From an uncultured Spartobacteria bacterium (lineage in GTDB: Bacteria > Verrucomicrobiota > Verrucomicrobiia > Chthoniobacterales > Chthoniobacteraceae), in contig CAIRYQ010000120.1 in assembly GCA_903882875.1 (NCBI GenBank), forward strand, positions 1 to 64,000: a stretch of 64,000 nucleotides of DNA, given 5' to 3'. Positions 34,485 through 43,345 of the stretch are shown one piece after another. The translations under genes were made by a program, and so were the position numbers. Within the stretch, counting starts at the first letter, position 1, and each line of letters opens with the position of its first letter. The notes below the pieces were generated by a model. It ran no database searches and was not told where the DNA came from. It was given only the letters and a program-made list of their open reading frames with translations.

Positions 34485-36833
34485 TCAATACACAAGGCTG
34501 ACGGTGAAAAATGCATTATAGAGCATGCTGTCCGGTTTTAACGAGGCGCTTTGTGAACCGAAGCCCGGAACCGGCACGGTATTGCTCCGATACATGTCTC
34601 GATAACCACCTCCGGGGAAGAAAAACCCGACACCAAGGGAAATGACGATGTTATCCGTTAGAAATGGCCGGTATTTGAATCCGACGCTGGTGTCCAGGCC
34701 GAGATCATTGCGAATCCCGTCCGTCTGAAGGGCCAGCTTGACTGATGCGGGCTCCACCATCCAAATATAGTTCACGTTGGCGAATCCCTTCAGTTTTGGG
34801 GTAATGTCCATGTCCGCACCAATCCCGAGGATCAGCGCACCGGGATTCACGAAATTGGACTGCCCTTCGGTCTTGCTGGTCCGAAGGTTCATGACGAGGG
34901 AATCGGGCTGCTTGAGATTTACTCCGGTGCCCGGCAGATTGATGCCCTCGTGAGCATACCAACTGAATGGGCCGCCGACAAAGGACGGGTTATCCAGAAT
35001 GGTATCGAACCCGTGCGCCGTGTGGTCGGTCGGCCGCGAGTCACCGCTAGCGTAAAAGCCGGAGAGTTTCAGTCGAAACCAATCCCGATCATAGCTGACT
35101 TCGAGTGCAGCCATCTGCGCATTGATATTCACCCGTCCTCCGGCGAGAGAGTTGAATTCGTCCTCGCCCAATACCTGATAGAAGGCATGAGTCAGGTTCC
35201 AACGTCCAATATGGCCATCACCCGTCCAGCCAAGATAGTAAGACTTCAGGGAATGCCCGCGCAGCCCGCTGTCCGGGTTGCCGAGAGAATTCGTGTCTTG
35301 CACGGTTCCGAGAATCTCCGGACGTGTCAGAAAACCGTTCCGGTCATAGTGGACGCCGCCCTGGTCCAAGTTCACATGCAGGCTGGCTTGCGCGGTATAT
35401 CCTTTGAATAGAAAGTCCTGCCTGAAAATGTTTGCGATGAACACATGCTGATCGCGCGAATCAAGCGAATTGAGCCCGGAATAGGTGTCCTTTTCCCGCA
35501 TGTTGAAATATGCGAGATTATATTGAATCCGGTTGTTATCGTGATTGCCAAAAATTCGCGCCCCGAGGTTCGTGTCCGCGAAGATGAATCCCCGGAAATC
35601 GGAAATGAATGGCTGCGTTCCGATGCGAGCGGAGACAAAGTCATAGTTTTCGGAAACATCCCCGATGTGGACCTCGGCAAACGCCTCCTGAAGCGCATAG
35701 AAGTCCCGAAAGCGTGTCGTGTAATGCGTGCCTCCAAGGGCGCTGTTCCCATACACCGCCGAAGGGAGCGTGACTCCTGTCGGCAGTTGCCCCGTGGCGG
35801 GATCCACCTGGACAAGCGGCTTTGCGCCAGCCAACGGCTGAAGCTGTGATGCCAGATAGTTATAGAAGTTGGCGGGGTTCACGGTGGATGTGAAACTGCC
35901 GGGGTTTCCCGCCCGCACGTTCACACCCGTGGAACTTGCGGGAATGGCTCCGATGGCGGCGGTATTGGGCACATAGCCGGAAGGATACTGTGAGCCAAGG
36001 GGGAACAGCAGATTGCTTTCCCTCACGCGAGTCCAGTTGGTGTTATAGACGCCATTGATTCGGATGAGCCACTGCACCGGCTTGAACGCAGTCTCGCCTT
36101 TGAACAGATCAAATCCAAACGACGTGTCATTTGAATAGGTCATCTGATCGCCGCGCCCAAAGAATTCCGCGCTATTCGGATACGCCGTGCTGACTCCGCT
36201 CGGCACGGGCAGCTTGCGCATCTCAAAGAGGGAAAAATTCTTCGCCGTCAGATCCATGAAAATGTCCTGACCAATCACCGGGACGTCGCCCTTCAGCTTG
36301 CTCTGTTCATAAGGATGCCATAGCCGCGGGGTGTCGTATTGGTAAGGCGTCTCCGTGGACATGTCCCGATAGCGTTGCCAGTGGGGAAAAGGAATCAGCC
36401 AGCGATTAGGTACGCCCTTCGCATGAGGCAGGAGGCCCAGCCCTTCCCGCCCTTGCGGATAGGATGGATAGGTGAATGTCTTGTTGATGGGATCGTGCCC
36501 GATTACATCGCCGCGCGGGAGCTTCAGAGTTCCCGGCAGGACTGATTCCTCGGGAAAAAGGAGCAGGCTGTTCGGATCCATTTTCAGGGCGGGCTGATCC
36601 CACATGCCCGGATCGGGATTGAATGCCGCCGGTGAACGCGGCAGTTCGCCGAGTCCGTTCGCCAAGTCGCCATCGGCAGTGGCTGCGGATCTCAGTTCCG
36701 GCGAACTCTTGCGGAATTTCAGCCTTTCGTCCGCGCCGGAAACGCCCGCAATCCCGAGGCCCACAAGCGATGCGCACGCCCACAAGACCGGACGGGTTCG
36801 CCGGGAGGGCGAGAGCGGGCTCTGGGTTGGCAT
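34485..36833 (-). CDS. Large outer-membrane beta-barrel protein paired with the multihaem cytochrome
   Basis: 782 residues. Basic N-terminus and hydrophobic core (about 12-32) ending GVSG-AD make a signal peptide. The mature protein is rich in aromatic/glycine strand patterns (TSFGFDLFKGETAFKPVQWL, YNLAYFNMRE, GFKYRPFLTDNIVISLGVGF) and ends in NAFFTVSLVY, the terminal aromatic typical of outer-membrane barrels. The N-terminal 200 residues may be a periplasmic plug or partner-binding region. Gene order suggests it houses the ten-haem cytochrome in an electron conduit. ATG at 36833 fits the signal; the frame is open to 36989. Confidence 0.75.
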   Translation of the reverse strand: MPTQSPLSPSRRTRPVLWACASLVGLGIAGVSGADERLKFRKSSPELRSAATADGDLANGLGELPRSPAAFNPDPGMWDQPALKMDPNSLLLFPEESVLPGTLKLPRGDVIGHDPINKTFTYPSYPQGREGLGLLPHAKGVPNRWLIPFPHWQRYRDMSTETPYQYDTPRLWHPYEQSKLKGDVPVIGQDIFMDLTAKNFSLFEMRKLPVPSGVSTAYPNSAEFFGRGDQMTYSNDTSFGFDLFKGETAFKPVQWLIRINGVYNTNWTRVRESNLLFPLGSQYPSGYVPNTAAIGAIPASSTGVNVRAGNPGSFTSTVNPANFYNYLASQLQPLAGAKPLVQVDPATGQLPTGVTLPSAVYGNSALGGTHYTTRFRDFYALQEAFAEVHIGDVSENYDFVSARIGTQPFISDFRGFIFADTNLGARIFGNHDNNRIQYNLAYFNMREKDTYSGLNSLDSRDQHVFIANIFRQDFLFKGYTAQASLHVNLDQGGVHYDRNGFLTRPEILGTVQDTNSLGNPDSGLRGHSLKSYYLGWTGDGHIGRWNLTHAFYQVLGEDEFNSLAGGRVNINAQMAALEVSYDRDWFRLKLSGFYASGDSRPTDHTAHGFDTILDNPSFVGGPFSWYAHEGINLPGTGVNLKQPDSLVMNLRTSKTEGQSNFVNPGALILGIGADMDITPKLKGFANVNYIWMVEPASVKLALQTDGIRNDLGLDTSVGFKYRPFLTDNIVISLGVGFFFPGGGYRDMYRSNTVPVPGFGSQSASLKPDSMLYNAFFTVSLVY

Positions 36834-37124
36834 CGGCACGCACGGCTCATACGACAAATGCGAAACTCGGCGCAACGCGAAACTCAGGGCACGCAGGGGC
36901 GATGCGTCTAATCGTGTTATCGGTGGGCAGTGGCTCATTTCAAAACGGGGTACGTCCTGAATGGGAAAAATGAACAGCCTCTCTCGCACTCATGCACCTG
37001 CGCCTGCACGAGCTGAAGAATGTTTGGCGACCGCTAGCAGCCGACCCCGCCGGGCGTGTGCCCGGCGCGAAAAGGCCGTTTTCCGTGGCAAAAGCGGGTC
37101 TTGCGGCCATTCGGAGCATCCTCG

Positions 37125-37376
37125 GGAGGTTCCACGGAGTACTCTGGAAGTTCCAAAGGGTTCCGTGGAGGTTCCAAAGCGCCCCTTGGAACGTCCAAGG
37201 AGAACGCTGGAAGTGCCAAGGAAATCCTTGGGGATGCCAGCGGACTCCGTGGAAGTCGCACGGAAGTCCGTGGAAGTCGCACGGAAGTCCGTGGAGTGTG
37301 GCAAGGAGCCTTTGGAGTTTGCCGGGGATTCCTTGGAACCTCCAAGGAACGCGCCGGAGCTTCCGGGGAGTGTACC
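37125..37376. repeat. Array A: twelve 21-bp units
   Basis: Exactly 12 x 21 bp. Every unit begins GG; the common form is GGAAGTTCCAA followed by GGAANTCCGT. Units at 37251 and 37272 are identical, the others diverged. Within a unit, GGA recurs at positions 1 and about 12, so the motif also repeats about once per helical turn, and GGA/TCC dyads recur. No stop codon occurs across the array in nearly any frame, giving heptapeptide-repeat translations in all six frames; I regard that as a by-product. No spacers or flanking cas genes, so not CRISPR. Confidence 0.9.
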
Positions 37377-37385
37377 GCCGAGCGC

Positions 37386-37409
37386 AAAAAAGCCGTCCCG
37401 CAGGACGGC
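37386..37409 (-). terminator. Intrinsic terminator on the minus strand
   Basis: GCCGTCC and GGACGGC pair perfectly around CGCA (37392-37409). On the minus strand the hairpin is followed by six T residues (37391-37386). It would stop transcripts coming from the DUF1549 gene upstream (stop at 37826), about 400 bp away, before they enter array A. Confidence 0.7.
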
Positions 37410-37571
37410 GAAGCATTCCGGGATTGCGAAAAACGCGCGCTTGTTCCGACGATCCTATTAGCCGTTGAGCCGTTGATATCTGGAGCCGTGGGAGATCATT
37501 GGGGAACTTTGCTCGGGCGACGTGAAATAGAATTTCGTGTCAAAGTGCAGGCGGGTTTCTGTGCATCTTTT

Positions 37572-37656
37572 GTAGCCGCCGACGGAAGGAGGCGGGCAGT
37601 TTTTTTTTGCTGGGAAAAGATGAGATCAGCCCGCCTTCTTCCGTCGGCGGTTACGG
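37572..37656. repeat. Inverted repeat of the GTAGCCGCCGACGGAAGG family
   Basis: Left arm 37572-37597 reads GTAGCCGCCGACGGAAGGAG then GCGGGC; right arm 37629-37656 is its near-perfect reverse complement (GCCCGCCTTCTTCCGTCGGC...). A run of nine T follows the left arm. The same sequence recurs at 45117 and, inverted, at 45440, so it is a dispersed family. Confidence 0.75.
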
Positions 37657-37825
37657 ATTACATGATTGGCGAAGGCTCCTTCGTCGCATTGCCTCCAGGG
37701 CGAATGGGCGAGACCTTCGCCACATTCTCAGCATCGTGAGCGCACAGGCGCAGCTTCGCGAAGTGCCGCAGACTCGTCCAGTTGACCGCCGACTTCAATG
37801 GGCCAGCAAGCAGCAACCAGCCCGC

Positions 37826-40558
37826 TCAGTTCAGGTAACGGAAATCCGATGTCGCGAAGAGCGAGCGGCAGAAGCTCGTCCATGCGGCCTTCACGTCCTC
37901 GGCGTCCTTGAACCCCGGCGAGGGCTTGTCGCCCTTGCTCCAGTTGTTCGGGAATTTCTGGAAGAAATTCCACGCGGCGGCGCGCTCACCCGGCGTCGCC
38001 GAGCGCCCGAGGGTGATCCAATACGCGAGGCCGAGACGCTGATCGAAGTTTGCGCCCACGCCGCCCGCCGGCCCCGAGGGAAATGCGGACAGCACGCGCT
38101 CCGCGAGCTTGCGCGAGGCGGCGGCGACCATGTCGCCATTGAGAAGGAAGAGCGCCTGCGCGGGGACGTTCGTCGTGTCGCGCGCGCCGTTCACGAGGCT
38201 CGCGTCGCCGAAGTCGAAGACCGCGAGCGCATCCGGCGGCACGTCGCGCGCGATGGGCAGATAGACGCTGCGCACGAGAGTCGTCGCGCCGCTGTTCGTG
38301 AGCTGTTCCTCGGAGATTCCGCCGGGCCGGAAGCGCGGGCCGCCGATGGGGCCGTCGCCCGCGTGGCCGATCATCGAGGCCGTGGGCGGCGAAAGCTGGA
38401 GCTGCTGGCTCGCGGAGAGCATCGCGTCGCGGATGCACTCGGCGTCGAGCCGACGCTTGCTCACGCGCCAGTGCAGCGCGTTCTCCGGATCGGCGGCAAA
38501 TGCGGCGGGCTCGTAGTCCGATGAAAGCTGGTACGCGTGGCTCATCACGATGTCGCGCGCGAGCTTCTTCACGCTCCAGCCGTAACCGCCTGCGGAGGTC
38601 GGCGTCTGGAATTTCACCGCGAGAAAATCGAGCAGCGCCTGGTTGCTCGGCTTCTTGCCGCTCGTGCCGAAATTATCCGTGCTCTCCACGATGCCGCGTC
38701 CGAAGAGCGTGTGCCACACGCGGTTCACCATCACGCGGGACGTGAGCGGATTCGACGGCGAGGTGATCCACTCCGCGAGCTGGCGGCGTCCGCTTTCCTT
38801 TGTGGGAATGGCGGGCGCGTACTCCGTGCCGAGCACTGCGGGGAAACTGCGCGGCACTTTTTCCGTCGGCTTGTCCGCCTCGCCGCGTGCGTAAAGCGCG
38901 CTGTCGCGCACCGAGCCGAATTCAGGCGGACGCCCGATGCGCGCCTGCGGGCCGCGGCGCATGAATTCACCGAGCCGTGCAAGGCCGGTCGGCGCGGTCG
39001 TCGGCAGATCCTTCACGCCCATCGCTTGTGCCTTCGGCTGGCCTTTCTCGTCGTAGCTCTTGAGCTGCGTCTCCAGCGATCCGATCTGCGTGACCATCAC
39101 GAGAATCCGCTGCAGCTCGTTTCCGGCCGGCGGAGTGGCTCCCTTCCCTCCACCAAAGCGCGCGGCGAATGCCTCGCGCTGCTCCTTCTTCAAATCGTCG
39201 AGCCGCTTTTTCATCCGATCCAGCTCGGCAGTGGAGATCGCCTTGCCCGTCGTGCCCGCGCTTTTCGGCAGCTCGACGAGTTCCGTGCCGTGGCGGTTTT
39301 GGATCGCATTGGCCGTACCGAAGAGCGTGTCGGTGCTGAGAAAAATCCCAGCAAGTCCGTAGTACTCGCGCTGTGAGATCGGATCGAACTTGTGATCATG
39401 GCAGCGCGCGCACGCAATCGTAAGCCCGAGCATCGCCTGCGAGACCGTGTCCACCTGCTCGTCCGCGAGGTCGAGGCAGAATTGCCGCGGGTTCTGCTCG
39501 TTCAGTCCCTTCGGCCCGATCGCGAGAAATCCCGTCGCGATGAGGTGCTCGGTTTTTTGCGCTTCGTTCGAGGCTGGCAGCAGATCGCCCGCGAGCTGCT
39601 CGCGCAAAAATTCGTCGTACGGCTTGTCGGCATTGAACGCCGCGATGACGTAGTCCCGATACCGCCACGCGTGCGGGAACGCGATGTTCACGTCCTTGCC
39701 GCTGCTCTCGGCGTAGCGCGCAACATCGAGCCAGTGGCGTCCCCACCGCTCGCCGAATTGCGGCGCCGCGAGCAGCCTGTCCACCCACTTGCCGAGCACG
39801 GCCTGCTGCTGCTTCGCGTCGGTGCCCGCGGCTTTCCAGTCGTTGAAAAAATTGCCGACATCCACCGGCGATGGCGGCAGTCCCGTGAGGTCGAAATAAA
39901 TCCGGCGCAGCATGGTCGCGGGATCGGCGTCGCCGACAGGCTTCAGCTTTTTCTCCTCCAGTGCGGCGAGGAGAAAACGATCCACATCGCCGTGAGCCCA
40001 CGCGGAGTTCTTCGGCTGCGGCACGGTCTGCGGCTTCGGCGGCTGGAAGGACCACCAGTTCTTCGCGTCCTCCTTGCTGAATTTTTTCACGACCGCCGCG
40101 CTGCCCGCACGCGGATCGGGCGCACCCATTTTGATCCACGTTTCAAAGTCCGCGATCACCGCCACGGGCAGCTTGCCGCCGCTCTTCTCGGGCGGCATGG
40201 CGAAGTCCTTGTTCGTGTAGCGCAGCGCCTGGATGAGGATGCTGTCGTCAAGATTTCCCGGCACGACCGCGGGGCCGCTGTCACCGCCGCGCCGCGCGCC
40301 TTCGCGCGTGTCGAGCACGAGGCCGCCCTTCACCTTGTCGGCTTTTTCAGAATGGCACTTGTAGCATTTCTCCGAAAGCACGGGCCGGATTTTTTTTTCA
40401 AAAAAATCGAGTTGCTCCGCAGTCGGCTTCGGCTCCACCGAGGGCTGGATCGCAGACTCGTCGGCCTTTGATGCCGCGGGTTTCTTGTCCTGATCCAAGG
40501 CGGCCCAGAGTGCGCCGGTGGCTGCGAGTGAGAGAGGGAAAATCAGGCGCAATTTCAT
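37826..40558 (-). CDS. Cytochrome c-like DUF1549/DUF1553 protein without adjacent DUF1501 partner
   Basis: 910 residues. Signal peptide (MKLRLIFPLSLAATGALWAA), a Lys/Ala-rich linker, a planctomycete-type cytochrome domain with one haem site KCYKCH (C65, C68, H69) and DTREGARRGGDSGPAVVPG, then DUF1549 (FDLTGLPPSPVDV, FGERWGRHWLD, CARCHDHKFDPI) and DUF1553 (NPLTSRVMVNRVWHTLFG, DNFGTSGKKPSNQALLDFLA). Same plan as the 16814 protein but without the LamG insertion. No DUF1501 gene follows: downstream is the repeat region and terminator. Confidence 0.9.
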   Translation of the reverse strand: MKLRLIFPLSLAATGALWAALDQDKKPAASKADESAIQPSVEPKPTAEQLDFFEKKIRPVLSEKCYKCHSEKADKVKGGLVLDTREGARRGGDSGPAVVPGNLDDSILIQALRYTNKDFAMPPEKSGGKLPVAVIADFETWIKMGAPDPRAGSAAVVKKFSKEDAKNWWSFQPPKPQTVPQPKNSAWAHGDVDRFLLAALEEKKLKPVGDADPATMLRRIYFDLTGLPPSPVDVGNFFNDWKAAGTDAKQQQAVLGKWVDRLLAAPQFGERWGRHWLDVARYAESSGKDVNIAFPHAWRYRDYVIAAFNADKPYDEFLREQLAGDLLPASNEAQKTEHLIATGFLAIGPKGLNEQNPRQFCLDLADEQVDTVSQAMLGLTIACARCHDHKFDPISQREYYGLAGIFLSTDTLFGTANAIQNRHGTELVELPKSAGTTGKAISTAELDRMKKRLDDLKKEQREAFAARFGGGKGATPPAGNELQRILVMVTQIGSLETQLKSYDEKGQPKAQAMGVKDLPTTAPTGLARLGEFMRRGPQARIGRPPEFGSVRDSALYARGEADKPTEKVPRSFPAVLGTEYAPAIPTKESGRRQLAEWITSPSNPLTSRVMVNRVWHTLFGRGIVESTDNFGTSGKKPSNQALLDFLAVKFQTPTSAGGYGWSVKKLARDIVMSHAYQLSSDYEPAAFAADPENALHWRVSKRRLDAECIRDAMLSASQQLQLSPPTASMIGHAGDGPIGGPRFRPGGISEEQLTNSGATTLVRSVYLPIARDVPPDALAVFDFGDASLVNGARDTTNVPAQALFLLNGDMVAAASRKLAERVLSAFPSGPAGGVGANFDQRLGLAYWITLGRSATPGERAAAWNFFQKFPNNWSKGDKPSPGFKDAEDVKAAWTSFCRSLFATSDFRYLN

Positions 40559-40635
40559 GACGATGTGTCCGTTCAACCGGGGAAGACGCGACAAGTTGCT
40601 CGCAAATTACACCCATCTCGCGCACAGGAGCGCGC

Positions 40636-43320
40636 ATGATTTTCGACGAACCCGGTGCGGACATTCAGCCGCAGGCCACGCCCGAGCATTTCCGGATCAG
40701 CGAAGAGGCGCACCGCGAAGCGAATTGGAAACGCTGGGGCCCTTACCTCAGCGAGCGACAGTGGGGCACGGTGCGCGAGGATTACTCGGCGGATGGAAAT
40801 GCGTGGCGCTACTTTCCCTTCGAGCAGGCACGGTCGCGCGCCTACCGCTGGGGCGAGGACGGGCTCATGGGCATCTGCGACCGGCAGGCGAGGCTGTGCT
40901 TCGCGCTCGCGCTGTGGAACGGGCGCGATCCGATTTTGAAGGAGCGCCTCTTCGGTCTCGCAAACGGCGAGGGCCCGCACGGCGAGGACGTGAAGGAATG
41001 CTACTGGTATCTCGACGCGACGCCGACGTCGTCCTACCTCCGCGCGCTCTACAAATACCCGCACGCCGAATTTCCGTACGACAAGCTGCGTGCGGAAAAT
41101 GCGCGGCGCTCGGGCGAGGATCGCGAGTACGAGCTTGCCGACACGGGCGTGTTTGACGCCGAGCGATACTTCGACATCACCGCCGAGTACGCGAAGTCTG
41201 CCACGGAGGAGATGCTCATCCGCATCACGATCGAAAACCGCGGGCCGGAAACCGCGCGCATCCATGTGCTGCCGACGCTGTGGTTCCGCAACACCTGGAG
41301 CTGGGACAAGGATGCCGAGCGGCCCCTGCTCCGCCAGATTGGTGCGCATTGCGTCGAGGCCGCGCACACGACGCTCGGCGACTACCGCTGGGTGCTGGAG
41401 GAGGACGCGCCCGTGCTTTTCACGGAGAACGACACGAACATCGCACGGCTGTATGGCTCGCAAAATCCGCAGCCCTTCGTGAAGGACGCCTTTCACGATC
41501 ACGTGATCCACGGCGCGGCGGACGCCGTGAATCCCGCAAAGGCCGGCACGAAATGCGCCGCGCACTACGTCCTCGATCTCCCGCCGGGCGGGAAAAAGGT
41601 GCTGCGCTTTCTTCTCGGGGATTCGCTCGGCCTGCCGCCGGAAGCGTTTGCGAATTTCGACAACATCTTCGCGGAGCGCCGCAACGAGGCGCATCTTTTC
41701 TACGCGACAAAATGCGCGCCCGGCCTCGCTGCCGAGGAACGCAACGTCCTCCACCAGGCCTACGCGGGGCTGCTGTGGTCGAAGCAGTTTTACCACTACG
41801 ATGTGAAGCGCTGGCTGACCGGCGACCCCTCGCAGCCCGCGCCGCCAGCCGGCCACGCGCACTCGCGCAACGCCGACTGGCCGCACCTCTACAACGCCGA
41901 CATCCTCTCGATGCCCGACAAGTGGGAATACCCGTGGTACGCCGCATGGGATCTCGCGTTCCACATGATCCCGATGTGCCGGATCGATCCGTATTTTGCA
42001 AAGGGCCAGCTCCTCCTGCTGCTGCGCGAATGGTACATGCGCCCCGACGGCGCGCTGCCCGCCTACGAGTGGAATTTTTCCGACGTGAACCCGCCCGTCC
42101 ACGCGTGGTCGTGCTGGCGCGTGTATAAAATCACCGCGTCGCGCGGACACCGCGACACGTATTTCCTCGAACGGTGTTTTCAAAAGTTGCTCATCAATTT
42201 CACCTGGTGGGTGAACCGCAAGGACGCGCAGGGCCGCCACATCTTCGGCGGCGGCTTCCTCGGCATGGACAACATCGGCCTCTTCGACCGCTCGCGTCCG
42301 CTGCCCGATGGCAGCTCGCTCGAGCAGGCGGACGGCACGGCGTGGATGGCATTTTACTGCGTGACGATGCTCTCGATGGCGCTCGAACTCGCGCGCACGC
42401 GCCCCGCCTACGAGGACATCGCGAGCAAGTTCTTCGAGCACTTCGTCGCCATCGCCGAGGCGATGAACACCCTCGACGGCACCGGTCTGTGGGACGAGGA
42501 CGACGGCTTCTACTACGACCACCTCCGCCACAGCGACGGCGGCTCCGCGCCACTGAAAGTGCGCTCGATGGTCGGCCTCGTCCCGCTGCTCGCAGTCGAG
42601 GTGCTCGATCAGGAAGTCATCCGCAATCTCCCCGGCTTCCGCAAACGGATGCGCTGGTTCCTGGACAACCGCCCGGAGATCGCGAAGCACGCGAGCTACA
42701 TGGAGCGCACCGGCACCGACGGCGCAGAGCTGCGCCTGCTCGCAATTCCGAGCAAGGAACGCCTGCTGCGCGTGCTGCGCCGGATGCTCGACGAGTCGGA
42801 ATTTCTCTCGCCGCACGGCATCCGCTCGCTGTCACGCGCGCACCGCGAGGCGGAGTTCTGCCACTTCGCCGGCGGCAGCCACGTGTGCATCCAATACGAG
42901 CCCGGCGAGAGCACCGACGGCATGTGGGGCGGCAACTCAAACTGGCGCGGCCCCGTGTGGTTCCCGCTGAACTACCTCATGTTCGAGGCCCTCGAGCGCT
43001 ACCACCATTTCTACGGCGACGCTGTGCAGCTCGAATTCCCCACCGGCTCCGGCAACCTGCTGAACCTCTCGCAAATCTCCACCGAACTCGCGCGCCGCGC
43101 CACGCAGCTTTTTCTCCCCGGCAAGGACGGACGCCGCCCCTGCCACGGCGACGACGCGCTCGCGGAAAAATTCGCGCACGATCCGAACTGGCGCGACCTC
43201 GTGTGGTTCCACGAATACTTCGACGGCGACACCGGCCGCGGCCTCGGTGCCAGCCACCAGACCGGCTGGACCGCGCTCGTCACACGCTGCCTGAACACGG
43301 TGGGACGGACAGTCGAGTGA
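40636..43320 (+). CDS. GH63/MGH1-like glycoside hydrolase (glucosidase)
   Basis: 894 residues, no signal peptide, so cytoplasmic. Matches the large bacterial glucosidase family with an MGH1/GH63-like (alpha/alpha)6 barrel: WGPYLSERQWGTVREDYS at the N-terminus, VLPTLWFRNTWSWDKD in the N-terminal beta-sandwich, WYAAWDLAFHMIPMCRIDP, GFLGMDNIGLFDRS, GLWDEDDGFYYDHL and WGGNSNWRGPVWFPLNYL in the catalytic part, where acidic residues in WDLAF and DEDDGF are probable catalytic or binding groups. Substrate probably an alpha-gluco- or mannosyl-glycerate/oligosaccharide; not determinable here. Divergent from the DUF1549 gene, 77 bp between starts. Confidence 0.85.
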   Translation: MIFDEPGADIQPQATPEHFRISEEAHREANWKRWGPYLSERQWGTVREDYSADGNAWRYFPFEQARSRAYRWGEDGLMGICDRQARLCFALALWNGRDPILKERLFGLANGEGPHGEDVKECYWYLDATPTSSYLRALYKYPHAEFPYDKLRAENARRSGEDREYELADTGVFDAERYFDITAEYAKSATEEMLIRITIENRGPETARIHVLPTLWFRNTWSWDKDAERPLLRQIGAHCVEAAHTTLGDYRWVLEEDAPVLFTENDTNIARLYGSQNPQPFVKDAFHDHVIHGAADAVNPAKAGTKCAAHYVLDLPPGGKKVLRFLLGDSLGLPPEAFANFDNIFAERRNEAHLFYATKCAPGLAAEERNVLHQAYAGLLWSKQFYHYDVKRWLTGDPSQPAPPAGHAHSRNADWPHLYNADILSMPDKWEYPWYAAWDLAFHMIPMCRIDPYFAKGQLLLLLREWYMRPDGALPAYEWNFSDVNPPVHAWSCWRVYKITASRGHRDTYFLERCFQKLLINFTWWVNRKDAQGRHIFGGGFLGMDNIGLFDRSRPLPDGSSLEQADGTAWMAFYCVTMLSMALELARTRPAYEDIASKFFEHFVAIAEAMNTLDGTGLWDEDDGFYYDHLRHSDGGSAPLKVRSMVGLVPLLAVEVLDQEVIRNLPGFRKRMRWFLDNRPEIAKHASYMERTGTDGAELRLLAIPSKERLLRVLRRMLDESEFLSPHGIRSLSRAHREAEFCHFAGGSHVCIQYEPGESTDGMWGGNSNWRGPVWFPLNYLMFEALERYHHFYGDAVQLEFPTGSGNLLNLSQISTELARRATQLFLPGKDGRRPCHGDDALAEKFAHDPNWRDLVWFHEYFDGDTGRGLGASHQTGWTALVTRCLNTVGRTVE

Positions 43321-43345
43321 AGCCCGCAAAAAATCCATCCACTCC

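Larger units (their letters stand above)
36834..37825. other. 992-bp intergenic region with array A, a terminator and a hairpin element
   Basis: No gene is supported here. Contents in order: about 290 bp upstream of the outer-membrane gene (its promoter should be here), the 12-unit 21-bp array (37125-37376), a minus-strand intrinsic terminator (37386-37409), and an inverted repeat (37572-37656). Long open frames exist in all six frames over the array but result from the 21-bp period and low TA content. Confidence 0.7.

Noticed and set aside
37056-37739. Protein made of heptapeptide repeats encoded by array A
   Set aside because: Nearly all six frames are open because the unit is 21 bp and poor in TA; no frame has a convincing start, composition or partner, so coding is not favoured.
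40573-42816. 747-codon minus-strand frame
   Set aside because: Shadow of the glucosidase gene on the other strand; no domain recognised.
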